DNA of 15,262 nucleotides from Avichristensenella sp031550095 (GTDB lineage: Bacteria; Bacillota; Clostridia; Christensenellales; Aristaeellaceae): positions 1-15,262 of the forward strand of contig JAVBOX010000101.1 of NCBI GenBank assembly GCA_031550095.1, read 5' to 3'. Made by a program: the position numbers and the translations under genes. The notes under the pieces were generated by a model. The model was not told the origin of the DNA, made no database searches, and was given only the letters and a program-made list of their open reading frames with translations. Shown piece by piece: positions 1 to 6,388 of this stretch. The stretch's first letter is position 1. The number at the start of each line of letters is the position of its first letter.

Positions 1-1997
1 TCAGCATGATGTACGGCAACATCGGCATGGGGCAAATTGGCGGTAAATTCGTGGATCCTCTCTATCAGGGAAGCTTCGCGGCAGAAATGGCGCGCGGCAT
101 CCTTTCGGATATCGAAGCCGACAAGACGCCCATACTCCCGCCGTCCATCCATGATACAGCCGAAAAAAACCGCTGGATATTCGATGAATCGGTCATGAAA
201 GCCTATTCCTTGGATATGAAGCTGCTTCCGAGAGATTCTGAAATCATCAATCATAGGCCTTCGCTGTATGAAACCGATCCCAACCTGGTCGTCTTTATCT
301 TTGTGACAGGGGCCATGGCGCTACTTATCATGATCATTCTTTCCGTTTTCATCGTTCTCATGAAGCGCAAAAATTCAAAGCTCTCAGAGGCTCAAAAGAA
401 CCTGCACTCCGCGGAGGAATTGATGGAGGTATCCAATTCGGCGAATAAAGCCAAGAGCCTCTTTTTGTCGAATATGAGCCATGAAATCCGTACGCCGATG
501 AACGCCATTATCGGCATGACAAAGCTTGCCAAAGCCAGTAACGACCCGGAGCAGGTGCACAGCTATCTTGCCAAGGTTGAATCTTCCTCAAATCATCTCT
601 TGTCGCTGATCAATGACATCCTCGACATCTCCAAGATTGAATCAGGCAAACTTGAACTATTCAATGAGCCGTTTGATCTGGAAACATTGCTCCATAGGAT
701 GATTGATGTGCTGGCATTGCGATGGCGTGAGAAGAAGCAGGAACTGCTCATTTGGCTGGATGAGGATGTTCCCCGTTCTTTATATGGAGATTCCATGCGG
801 CTTTCCCAGGTAATCATCAACCTGTTAACAAACGCGATCAAATTCTCCGATAACGGATCAAAGGTTACGCTGGAGATCAAACTGCAAAACAGGTCGGCAG
901 ACGCTGCCGCGCTGCAGTTTACTGTGGTCGATAAGGGGATTGGTATGACACAGGAGCAGGTTGCCGGTCTGTTCCAGGCGTTTCAGCAGGCCGACAACAG
1001 CATTTCCAAGCGCTTTGGCGGCACAGGGCTTGGATTGGCCATCTCCAAAAAAATTGTCAACATGATGGGCGGGGAGATCAGCGTCGAGAGCAAACCCGGC
1101 GCGGGCACCTGTATTGCGTTTGATGTGCATATAGGCGTTTATGAGAATTGGACTGAGGAAACCGTCCGTCAAGATAACCATCGTTTTTTCACCGCGATGA
1201 ATGTACTGGTCATCGACCCATACGAACCCGCAAGGAATTATGTCTCCTATCTGTTGGCTTCCCGGGGTATCAAACATTTCCTGGCAGGAAACCTCTCTGA
1301 GGCTATGCGGATTATAGAGGAAAAAAAGTCGGCAAATGACCCCGTGAGTGTGATTTTGATCAATGACCCCATGGATGGAGAAGGCGGTATAGTGGCCGCC
1401 CGCCGTGTCTGCTCTCAAACTTCCTGCTCGGCGGTGGTCATTTTGCTGTCGGAATCGGATCCGGAACAGATCCGTGGGGAGGCCAATGGAGTCGGCATCT
1501 ATACCATCCTTCCCAAGCCTATCCTTCCCACCCAGTTTATTTCGGCCTTATGCGATTGTTTTGATCGCAAGATCCATAAAACATCCGTTCCCCAGAAAAA
1601 TGTTTTGCCAGAGTTTGCCGGCAAGCATATCCTTGTGGTGGAGGATATTGAAATTAACCGGGAAATCATCATCACGCTGCTGGAATCGTGCCACGCGAAA
1701 ATCAGCGTAGCGGTCAACGGCCAGGAAGCTGTCGACGCGTTTCTAGCGGAGCCCGATCAAATTGACTTAATTCTGATGGATGTGCAGATGCCTGTCATGG
1801 ACGGATACACCGCCACAAAGCTCATCCGGTCCGTCGGTACGGAGAAAGCCAAAAAAATACCCATCATCGCCATGACCGCCAATGCTTTCAGAGAGGATAT
1901 TGACGCCGCGTTTCGAGCGGGCATGAACGCTCATATCAGCAAGCCCATTGATGTGGAAAAGCTGTATAAAGAGCTGAGGGACGATTGGCTCAAGTGA
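1..1997 (+). CDS. Hybrid sensor histidine kinase with binding-protein-like sensor end and two receivers (5' partial)
   Basis: The reading frame is open at the window start, so the N-terminus is missing. Residue numbers here count from the ATG at 6. Residues 1-85 resemble the C-terminal end of the ABC_sub_bind solute-binding fold seen as the extracellular sensor of some kinases (GQIGGKF, the FAAEMARGIL helix, then INHRPSLYE just before the membrane). One membrane helix spans about 94-118. A HisKA domain carries the phospho-accepting H159 in SNMSHEIRTPMNAIIG. The ATPase domain shows N272/N276, DKGIGM (309-314) and GGTGLGL (338-344). Receiver 1 (398-520) is degenerate, with IDP instead of DD and Asn453 at the phospho-acceptor position. 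Receiver 2 (540-660) is intact: E546/D547, D592, T624, K646. It probably senses an external or bound ligand and autophosphorylates in the cytoplasm. No output domain is fused, so a separate Hpt protein or regulator is expected. A terminator-like hairpin follows. Confidence 0.93.
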   Translation, partial: SMMYGNIGMGQIGGKFVDPLYQGSFAAEMARGILSDIEADKTPILPPSIHDTAEKNRWIFDESVMKAYSLDMKLLPRDSEIINHRPSLYETDPNLVVFIFVTGAMALLIMIILSVFIVLMKRKNSKLSEAQKNLHSAEELMEVSNSANKAKSLFLSNMSHEIRTPMNAIIGMTKLAKASNDPEQVHSYLAKVESSSNHLLSLINDILDISKIESGKLELFNEPFDLETLLHRMIDVLALRWREKKQELLIWLDEDVPRSLYGDSMRLSQVIINLLTNAIKFSDNGSKVTLEIKLQNRSADAAALQFTVVDKGIGMTQEQVAGLFQAFQQADNSISKRFGGTGLGLAISKKIVNMMGGEISVESKPGAGTCIAFDVHIGVYENWTEETVRQDNHRFFTAMNVLVIDPYEPARNYVSYLLASRGIKHFLAGNLSEAMRIIEEKKSANDPVSVILINDPMDGEGGIVAARRVCSQTSCSAVVILLSESDPEQIRGEANGVGIYTILPKPILPTQFISALCDCFDRKIHKTSVPQKNVLPEFAGKHILVVEDIEINREIIITLLESCHAKISVAVNGQEAVDAFLAEPDQIDLILMDVQMPVMDGYTATKLIRSVGTEKAKKIPIIAMTANAFREDIDAAFRAGMNAHISKPIDVEKLYKELRDDWLK

Positions 1998-2011
1998 TCA
2001 AAAGCGGTGAA

Positions 2012-2036
2012 GGCGCTGCCATGAAAGGCAGTCGCC
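2012..2036 (+). other. Stem-loop just after the first kinase gene
   Basis: GGCGCTGCC (2012-2020) pairs with GGCAG-T-CGCC (2027-2036) around an ATGAAA loop. This gives nine pairs with one bulged T, 15 nt after the stop codon. No T-run follows, so it is not a terminator by itself. It may protect the 3' end of the transcript or work together with the hairpin at 2049-2082. Confidence 0.45.
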
Positions 2037-2048
2037 GAAAATGGTCAG

Positions 2049-2082
2049 AAAAGCGGGAAAGCTTTGCGTGCCCAGCTTTTTT
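2049..2082 (+). terminator. Candidate intrinsic terminator of the first kinase gene
   Basis: AAAAGC-GGG (2049-2057) pairs with CCC-A-GCTTTT (2071-2080), nine pairs with A2074 bulged. The 3' arm runs into six T residues (2077-2082). The loop is long (13 nt) and itself contains the palindrome AAAGCTTT, which weakens the call. Confidence 0.5.
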
Positions 2083-2153
2083 GGTGCGTCCACCATGTTC
2101 AACCGTTCCGTGGCAAAAGGCCCACGCTGTCCCCTGCCATTTCGCGCCAGGGA

Positions 2154-2182
2154 TTGTATAGAAAAGAAAAATAATGTAAAAT
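2154..2182 (+). promoter_or_regulatory. Candidate sigma-A promoter of the second kinase gene
   Basis: TTGTAT (2154-2159) and TAAAAT (2177-2182) are separated by exactly 17 nt of A-rich sequence. The -10 box matches the consensus at five of six positions, but the -35 box at only three. It lies about 67 nt upstream of the start codon and after the preceding terminator, so the second kinase is probably transcribed separately. Confidence 0.4.
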
Positions 2183-2248
2183 GTCTTGAATTCACTTGTC
2201 GTCCCAAACATAAGGAAACGGATACCGTCAATACGCGCATAAGGGGTT

Positions 2249-4582
2249 ATGGATATGTGTACACCGCCAGATGAAAGCCTGCTGAATAAAATCAAAGCAT
2301 CCATGATCGATAGCTTTACCGATTTTATTTCTATCGCGGATACGAACCGGAATATCGTCTACTTCAATCCAGCCGCCTACCGGATGATGGGCTATGCGCC
2401 GGGAGAAAAGCCAAACATCACCACGACTGCGGAACTCCATGGGGGGATTTCCGATGAGTTCGCCAAGACCATCATTCAGCCATCTGTTTTTGCGAAAGGC
2501 TCCTGGACAGGCATTAGCAGCATCAAGCACAAGGATGGGTCTTCCATCGCTGTGGAGATGACGGTCTTCCCTCTCTACGATGATAACAAGACGGAATTTG
2601 GTACGGTCGCCGTGATGCGGGACATCAATGAACTGACAAAAATGAATCAGCGCCTACAAAAAAGCAGCGAGCTCTTTCAGAAGGTTTTGGACTCCGCAAA
2701 GATAGGCATTGTGTTGATCAACATGGAGACCCAGACCATTGAGATGGTCAACGAGGCCACGGAAGAACTGCTGCAAATGCAGGCAGCCGACATCATTGGC
2801 AAGAAATGTTACGATATCCTCTGCCATACGTCCCCTAGCCTGTGCCCTCATATCAACGAGCGAGAGAAGAAAGTGCTCCTGGGAGAGCGGTACCTGGCTC
2901 GAAAGGACGGATCCATGCTGCCCATCATCAAGACGGGCACTTGGATTACCATCGACAACACCGATTATCTTGTGGATACTTTTGTTGACATCTCTATTCA
3001 GAAAGAGCTGGAAAAGAACTTACAGGAAGCCAAGCTTGTCGCGGAGGCGGCCAGCCGTTCCAAGAGCGAGTTTCTTTCCCACATGAGCCATGAAATGCGA
3101 ACGCCCCTAAACGCCATCATCGGAACAACCCAAATTGCCGAGCGGGCGGATGGCATTGAAAAGCTACGCCAGTGCATCGAGACCATCAAGCTCTCTTCCA
3201 ACCATTTGCTGGACTTGATCAACGACGTTTTGGATCTCTCCAAGATTGAAGAAGGAAAATTGGAGCTCTTCGTGGATGCTTTTTCAATTCAGATCATGAT
3301 GCGCAAAATCGCCACGCTCGTCGAGGCCAAAGCCAAGGAGAAGCACCTGGAAATGGCGCTCCATGTGGATGAAAGCATTCCCCCGTTTTTGCTGGGAGAC
3401 GCTCTGCGGTTATCTCAAGTCTTGTTGAACTTTCTTTCCAACGCCGTTAAGTTCACCCCGGAAAACGGCAGCATTCTCACCGATGTAAGGCTTCTGGATG
3501 AAGATGGAGCCAAGGCGCGCTTAAGCTTTTCTGTTAAGGACAGCGGCATCGGCATCACTCGGGAACAAATCGACCGCCTTTTCGCCCCGTTTGTCCAGGC
3601 GAATGGAATGATCGCCCGGAAATATGGCGGAACAGGGCTAGGGCTGGTGATTAGCAGGCGGCTTATCCAGATGATGGGATCTGACATTGCTGTTGAATCA
3701 GCGAAAGGAATGGGATCTACTTTTTCATTCGAGCTGGTGCTGCCTGTTGTGGATGAAAGCGGGCCTAAGGAAGATGAACACCATTGGGACTCCATGGTAG
3801 ATCTCTTCAAAGGGAAAAAAGCGTTGATTGTGGATGATGTGGAGATCAATCGGGTCATCACAATGGAGCTCTTGGCGGAAACCGGTCTTGCGTTTGATGA
3901 AGCCACCAACGGATTGGAAGCGGTGGAAAAAGCCACCGCGACCTTATACGATATCATCCTAATGGATGTCTTAATGCCTGTAATGGACGGATATCAAGCG
4001 ACACGGATTCTTCGAAAGGCTGAGAAACCTTTGCGGGATGTGCCTATTATTTCCATGAGCGCCAATGTGTTCAAGGAGGATGTGGAGAGAAGCCTGCAGG
4101 AAGGCATGGATGCCCATGTTGGCAAGCCCATTGAGTTGGAACAGCTCATTTCCGTGATGTGCCGTTTTTTATGCACCGACGGATCATCCGAAAATAACAT
4201 GGCCAAGAAGACGGCTTCTTTTCGCTCGGACATATCCCAGATCATTTTCAACCCAAAGGATTTCAACCTGGAACTAGCACTCCAGCTGAATGGGCTGAAT
4301 AAGGATGCCTTGGCTGCCCAGTGTGATCTTTTTTTGCGGGCCGATTATTACGCCGTCTTACAATCCGCCATTGACAATCACGACATCTCCCGCGCGGAGA
4401 ATATTGCCCAGGAACTGATACAAAGGGCGCATATGCTTGGCCTGTCTAATTTGGCGTCCTACGCGGGCAATGTGCTAGATCACTTGAAAAAGGGAAATTA
4501 TGAGTATGCCTGCATGTATCTGAATGACTTTGGGAAGGGATATCAGGCTGTATGCCGTGTGCTGGAAGACCTGCTTGTATAG
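2249..4582 (+). CDS. PAS-PAS hybrid histidine kinase with receiver and degenerate Hpt domain
   Basis: The protein is 777 aa with no signal peptide or membrane helix, so it is a cytoplasmic sensor kinase. In order it has PAS 1 (about 18-126), a short helical linker, PAS 2 (about 140-250), HisKA with H281 in HMSHEMRTPLNAIIG, an ATPase domain (N-box FLSNAVKF, DSGIGI at 431-436, GGTGLGL at 460-466) and a complete receiver (D529/D530, D573, S604, K626). A C-terminal helical domain (about 668-777) aligns without gaps to the Hpt active-site helix, but Gln721 stands where the phospho-accepting His should be. PAS 2 carries Cys187, Cys192 and Cys199, so redox or metal sensing is possible but unproven. 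Two ATGs compete. AAGGGG at 2241-2246 is only 2 nt from the ATG at 2249 but 8 nt from the in-frame ATG at 2255, so the true start may be 2255. The core resembles the upstream kinase and may be a distant paralogue. Confidence 0.93.
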   Translation: MDMCTPPDESLLNKIKASMIDSFTDFISIADTNRNIVYFNPAAYRMMGYAPGEKPNITTTAELHGGISDEFAKTIIQPSVFAKGSWTGISSIKHKDGSSIAVEMTVFPLYDDNKTEFGTVAVMRDINELTKMNQRLQKSSELFQKVLDSAKIGIVLINMETQTIEMVNEATEELLQMQAADIIGKKCYDILCHTSPSLCPHINEREKKVLLGERYLARKDGSMLPIIKTGTWITIDNTDYLVDTFVDISIQKELEKNLQEAKLVAEAASRSKSEFLSHMSHEMRTPLNAIIGTTQIAERADGIEKLRQCIETIKLSSNHLLDLINDVLDLSKIEEGKLELFVDAFSIQIMMRKIATLVEAKAKEKHLEMALHVDESIPPFLLGDALRLSQVLLNFLSNAVKFTPENGSILTDVRLLDEDGAKARLSFSVKDSGIGITREQIDRLFAPFVQANGMIARKYGGTGLGLVISRRLIQMMGSDIAVESAKGMGSTFSFELVLPVVDESGPKEDEHHWDSMVDLFKGKKALIVDDVEINRVITMELLAETGLAFDEATNGLEAVEKATATLYDIILMDVLMPVMDGYQATRILRKAEKPLRDVPIISMSANVFKEDVERSLQEGMDAHVGKPIELEQLISVMCRFLCTDGSSENNMAKKTASFRSDISQIIFNPKDFNLELALQLNGLNKDALAAQCDLFLRADYYAVLQSAIDNHDISRAENIAQELIQRAHMLGLSNLASYAGNVLDHLKKGNYEYACMYLNDFGKGYQAVCRVLEDLLV

Positions 4583-4616
4583 TCCTTTCGCGAGCTCATT
4601 TGTTCTATACATAGAA

Positions 4617-4645
4617 AACCCGCCTATATGGGCGGGTTCTCTTTG
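4617..4645 (+). terminator. Intrinsic terminator after the second kinase gene
   Basis: AACCCGCC (4617-4624) pairs perfectly over 8 bp with GGCGGGTT (4631-4638) around a TATATG loop, 34 nt after the stop codon. The tail (CTCTTT) is pyrimidine-rich rather than a clean T-run. Confidence 0.7.
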
Positions 4646-4694
4646 GGTTCATTATCCGAATAAGCTGGGAGCTACGTCGATGGAAAACCATTAA

Positions 4695-4854
4695 ATTTCT
4701 GAAAACACAGCACATAGATTGGCGAGAGATTTTCCCGTCTCGCTAAGACGAGGGAGCGAGGCGTAGCAGCGCTGCGCTGAGCAGACGAGGAGCAGATGAG
4801 GCAACGCGAGAAGGCAATAGATCCGCCTGGGTGTGTGCTATGTTTTCGAGAAAT
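4695..4854 (+). repeat. Structured palindromic element, copy A of a tandem pair
   Basis: This roughly 160 nt unit closes on itself. Positions 4695-4716 pair with 4832-4854 (ATTTCT/AGAAAT, AAAACA/TGTTTT, then AGCACATA with TGTGTGCT, one C-A mismatch and one small internal loop). Inside are GGCG/CGCC (4721-4724 with 4824-4827), TCTCGC/GCGAGA (4738-4743 with 4806-4811) and a hairpin GGCGTA/TGCGCT (4760-4765 with 4773-4778) with loop GCAGCGC. Copy B has the same order of stems and identical unpaired blocks: GAGAGATTTTC, GTAGCAGCG and AGATCC. No reading frame explains it. It could be a non-coding RNA or a dispersed palindromic repeat. I do not recognise a named family, and the strand is inferred only from wobble pairs. 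Confidence 0.7.
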
Positions 4855-4866
4855 GCTCTAGGGCGA

Positions 4867-5018
4867 TACCGCACAAAGAAGCGTCGCTGGCATCGTGAGA
4901 GATTTTCGTGCTGATCAAGGAGCCTGGAGGAAGCCGTAGCAGCGTTACGGCGACCGCAAGCGCGGCATAGAGCAGCGCGAAAAGATCCACGAGGACAACG
5001 TGCGCGATCTGTGCGGTA
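4867..5018 (+). repeat. Structured palindromic element, copy B of a tandem pair
   Basis: This is the second unit, starting 12 nt after copy A ends. TACCGCACA (4867-4875) pairs perfectly with TGTGCGGTA (5010-5018). Inside are TCGTG/CACGA (4893-4897 with 4988-4992), an 11 bp stem TTTTCGTGCTG/CAGCGCGAAAA (4903-4913 with 4973-4983), hairpin GCCGTA/TACGGC (4933-4938 with 4946-4951) with loop GCAGCGT, and a small CCGC/GCGG hairpin (4954-4957 with 4962-4965). GAGAGATTTTC and GTAGCAGCG are 39 nt apart, exactly as in copy A. The unit ends 5 nt before the stop codon of the opposite-strand binding-protein gene, so it would also lie in that gene's 3' untranslated region. Confidence 0.7.
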
Positions 5019-5023
5019 AGCCT

Positions 5024-5845
5024 CTAGTTGACCATTTGGCTGGCAGCAAGATCCTGGGCTTCGTCACGCCACTGGGCATAGAGGCCGGAGCTCTCCGCCT
5101 CCTCCACGATGGGGTTGATGGCGTTCAGTAGCTCAATCTCTCCTTTTGCGATGCCGGCTACCGTGCCCAGCATTTCATACTCGAACTTCTGCTCTACGAA
5201 CGCCAGGTCCGGATAGCTCTTACAGTACAGTTCGCCAACGACGCCGGCGATCGCGATGCCGACCGCCTTGCCCGTCTTGACCATCATGACGCCGTCGCCG
5301 ACGGTTGTGACCAACTCCATTTTGGCGCCTGGAATCTGTTGCTCAATCAGGCTTTGCTGCAACGTTCCGTTCTGCGCGAGGATGACCTTCCCCTCCAGGT
5401 CGGCAAAGCTTTTGATCTGCTCGGCCTGATCCTTCATGATGAGGATTCCCTGATAACCATCCTTGTTAAATGGGGTTGAAAACTCCATGATTTCCGCCCT
5501 CTCAGGCTTTGGAACCATGCCGGAAATGGCAATATCAAGCGTCCCCTGCCCCATGGCCGCAAGCAAGGTGCTGAAGTCCATCGTCTCAATGACCAGCTCT
5601 ACGCCGAGCTTTTCGGCGATATGCTTGCCCAGGGTTATGTCGCACCCGGTAACGGCATCTGGGCCGGTTTTCGTCAGGTCGAGAAACTCATAAGGCGGAT
5701 AGCCGGGGGCGGTTCCCATGATCAGCTTTCCTGTTGCCATAATCTTTTCATAGCGGTTGGCATAGGTTTGGCTTTCACCTGCGTTGACCATTGTCGGAAG
5801 GAGAACCATCGACACCAATAAGACCGCCACAATAAGTTTTTTCAT
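5024..5845 (-). CDS. ABC transporter solute-binding protein, amino-acid type (SBP family 3), orphan
   Basis: This 273 aa protein has the family 3 solute-binding fold: GYPPYEF and GCDITLGKHIAEKLG near the N-terminus, DIAISGM, then SFADLEGKVILAQNGT, with a late EIELLNAINPIVEE helix. Such proteins capture amino acids or small polar solutes outside the membrane for an importer. The N-terminus is a clear signal peptide (KK, hydrophobic core, likely cleavage after VNA at residue 22). It has no lipobox cysteine, unlike most Gram-positive homologues, so the mature protein looks secreted or periplasmic rather than lipid-anchored. The start is fixed by AAGGAGG (5853-5859, - strand) 7 nt upstream. No permease or ATPase gene is nearby, so it either serves a distant transporter or acts as a sensor partner. 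The ligand cannot be read from the sequence. Confidence 0.92.
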   Translation of the reverse strand: MKKLIVAVLLVSMVLLPTMVNAGESQTYANRYEKIMATGKLIMGTAPGYPPYEFLDLTKTGPDAVTGCDITLGKHIAEKLGVELVIETMDFSTLLAAMGQGTLDIAISGMVPKPERAEIMEFSTPFNKDGYQGILIMKDQAEQIKSFADLEGKVILAQNGTLQQSLIEQQIPGAKMELVTTVGDGVMMVKTGKAVGIAIAGVVGELYCKSYPDLAFVEQKFEYEMLGTVAGIAKGEIELLNAINPIVEEAESSGLYAQWRDEAQDLAASQMVN

Positions 5846-5874
5846 GTGAGCGCCTCCTTGTTTTTATTGGGTTC

Positions 5875-5903
5875 ATTGTAGGGCATGCCTGCTGACTTGT
5901 CAA
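5875..5903 (-). promoter_or_regulatory. Strong sigma-A promoter of the solute-binding protein gene
   Basis: On the - strand, TTGACA (5898-5903) is a perfect -35 box and TACAAT (5875-5880) is a five-of-six -10 box, separated by 17 nt. An A/T-rich stretch lies upstream of the -35 box. The ribosome binding site follows about 15 nt after the -10 box, so the leader is short. Confidence 0.8.
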
Positions 5904-6057
5904 TACATAAATATTCATCATTCAGTCGTTTTATGAATTTTTATCCGTTTTTCATCGGGCTTTCTATGCAATTCTTGCCATTTAGCTGGGCGTAACCACA
6001 AGGCACGATGAGAATCACATGGGCGCATAAAATATTGCTTGCGAAGAAGGATGCCTG

Positions 6058-6086
6058 TTTACATCGGCCATTGCCCATGCTATACT
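6058..6086 (+). promoter_or_regulatory. Sigma-A promoter of the T-box/trpS transcript
   Basis: TTTACA (6058-6063) and TATACT (6081-6086) each match consensus at five of six positions, with a 17 nt spacer. Transcription would begin near 6093, just upstream of T-box stem I. Confidence 0.75.
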
Positions 6087-6092
6087 GGTAAA

Positions 6093-6346
6093 AACCGATG
6101 ACGGAGAATAGTATCCCCGATTTGCGTACCAAAGAGAGTTGGGAAAGGTGGAAACCAACGTACGCACCGGGCGTGAATGGACTCCGGAGGGTGCGCTTGA
6201 ATGGAGTAGGGCGTGACGCAAGCCTACGTTATGGGCGATGAGATGGGCAAACGCGATGTTCGGAAGCAGCATTCCGTTCATCGTATGGTTTGTCAACTGG
6301 GGTGGCACCGCAGGATTCCTGTCCCGATTTGGGCGGGATTTTCTTT
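6093..6346 (+). promoter_or_regulatory. Tryptophan T-box riboswitch controlling trpS
   Basis: Stem I is closed by GGAG (6103-6106) with CTCC (6182-6185), CCCG (6116-6119) with CGGG (6168-6171), and GCGTAC (6124-6129) with GTACGC (6160-6165). The specifier loop has AGTA (6110-6113) opposite GAA (6175-6177), followed by specifier TGG (6178-6180), the Trp codon. The AGAGAG bulge is at 6133-6138. A stem III hairpin (6254-6265 with 6272-6283) follows. The T-box GGGGTGGCACCGC is at 6299-6311, and its TGGC pairs with a tRNA 3' end GCCA, fitting the G discriminator of tRNA-Trp. The terminator GTCCCG/CGGGAT (6321-6326 with 6334-6339) with a T-rich tail competes with an antiterminator that uses the same CCC. 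Uncharged tRNA-Trp should switch trpS on. Confidence 0.93.
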
Positions 6347-6388
6347 TTGTTCAAAATATTCTGTCATCGTTTAAGGGAGGAGTTTTCT

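Noticed and set aside
858..1418. 186-codon reading frame on the - strand inside the first kinase
   Set aside because: It lies antisense to conserved ATPase and receiver motifs, has no ribosome binding site I could see and no recognisable domain. It is a shadow of the real gene.
4646..4694. Promoter for the tandem structured element
   Set aside because: No pair of boxes with acceptable match and spacing could be found on the + strand.
4695..5018. CRISPR array
   Set aside because: There are only two long, diverged units without regular short repeats or spacers, and no cas genes are present.
6290..6388. N-terminal extension of trpS from an in-frame TTG
   Set aside because: The TTG lies in the T-box just before its antiterminator, and ATG 6389 has a good ribosome binding site and gives the normal length.
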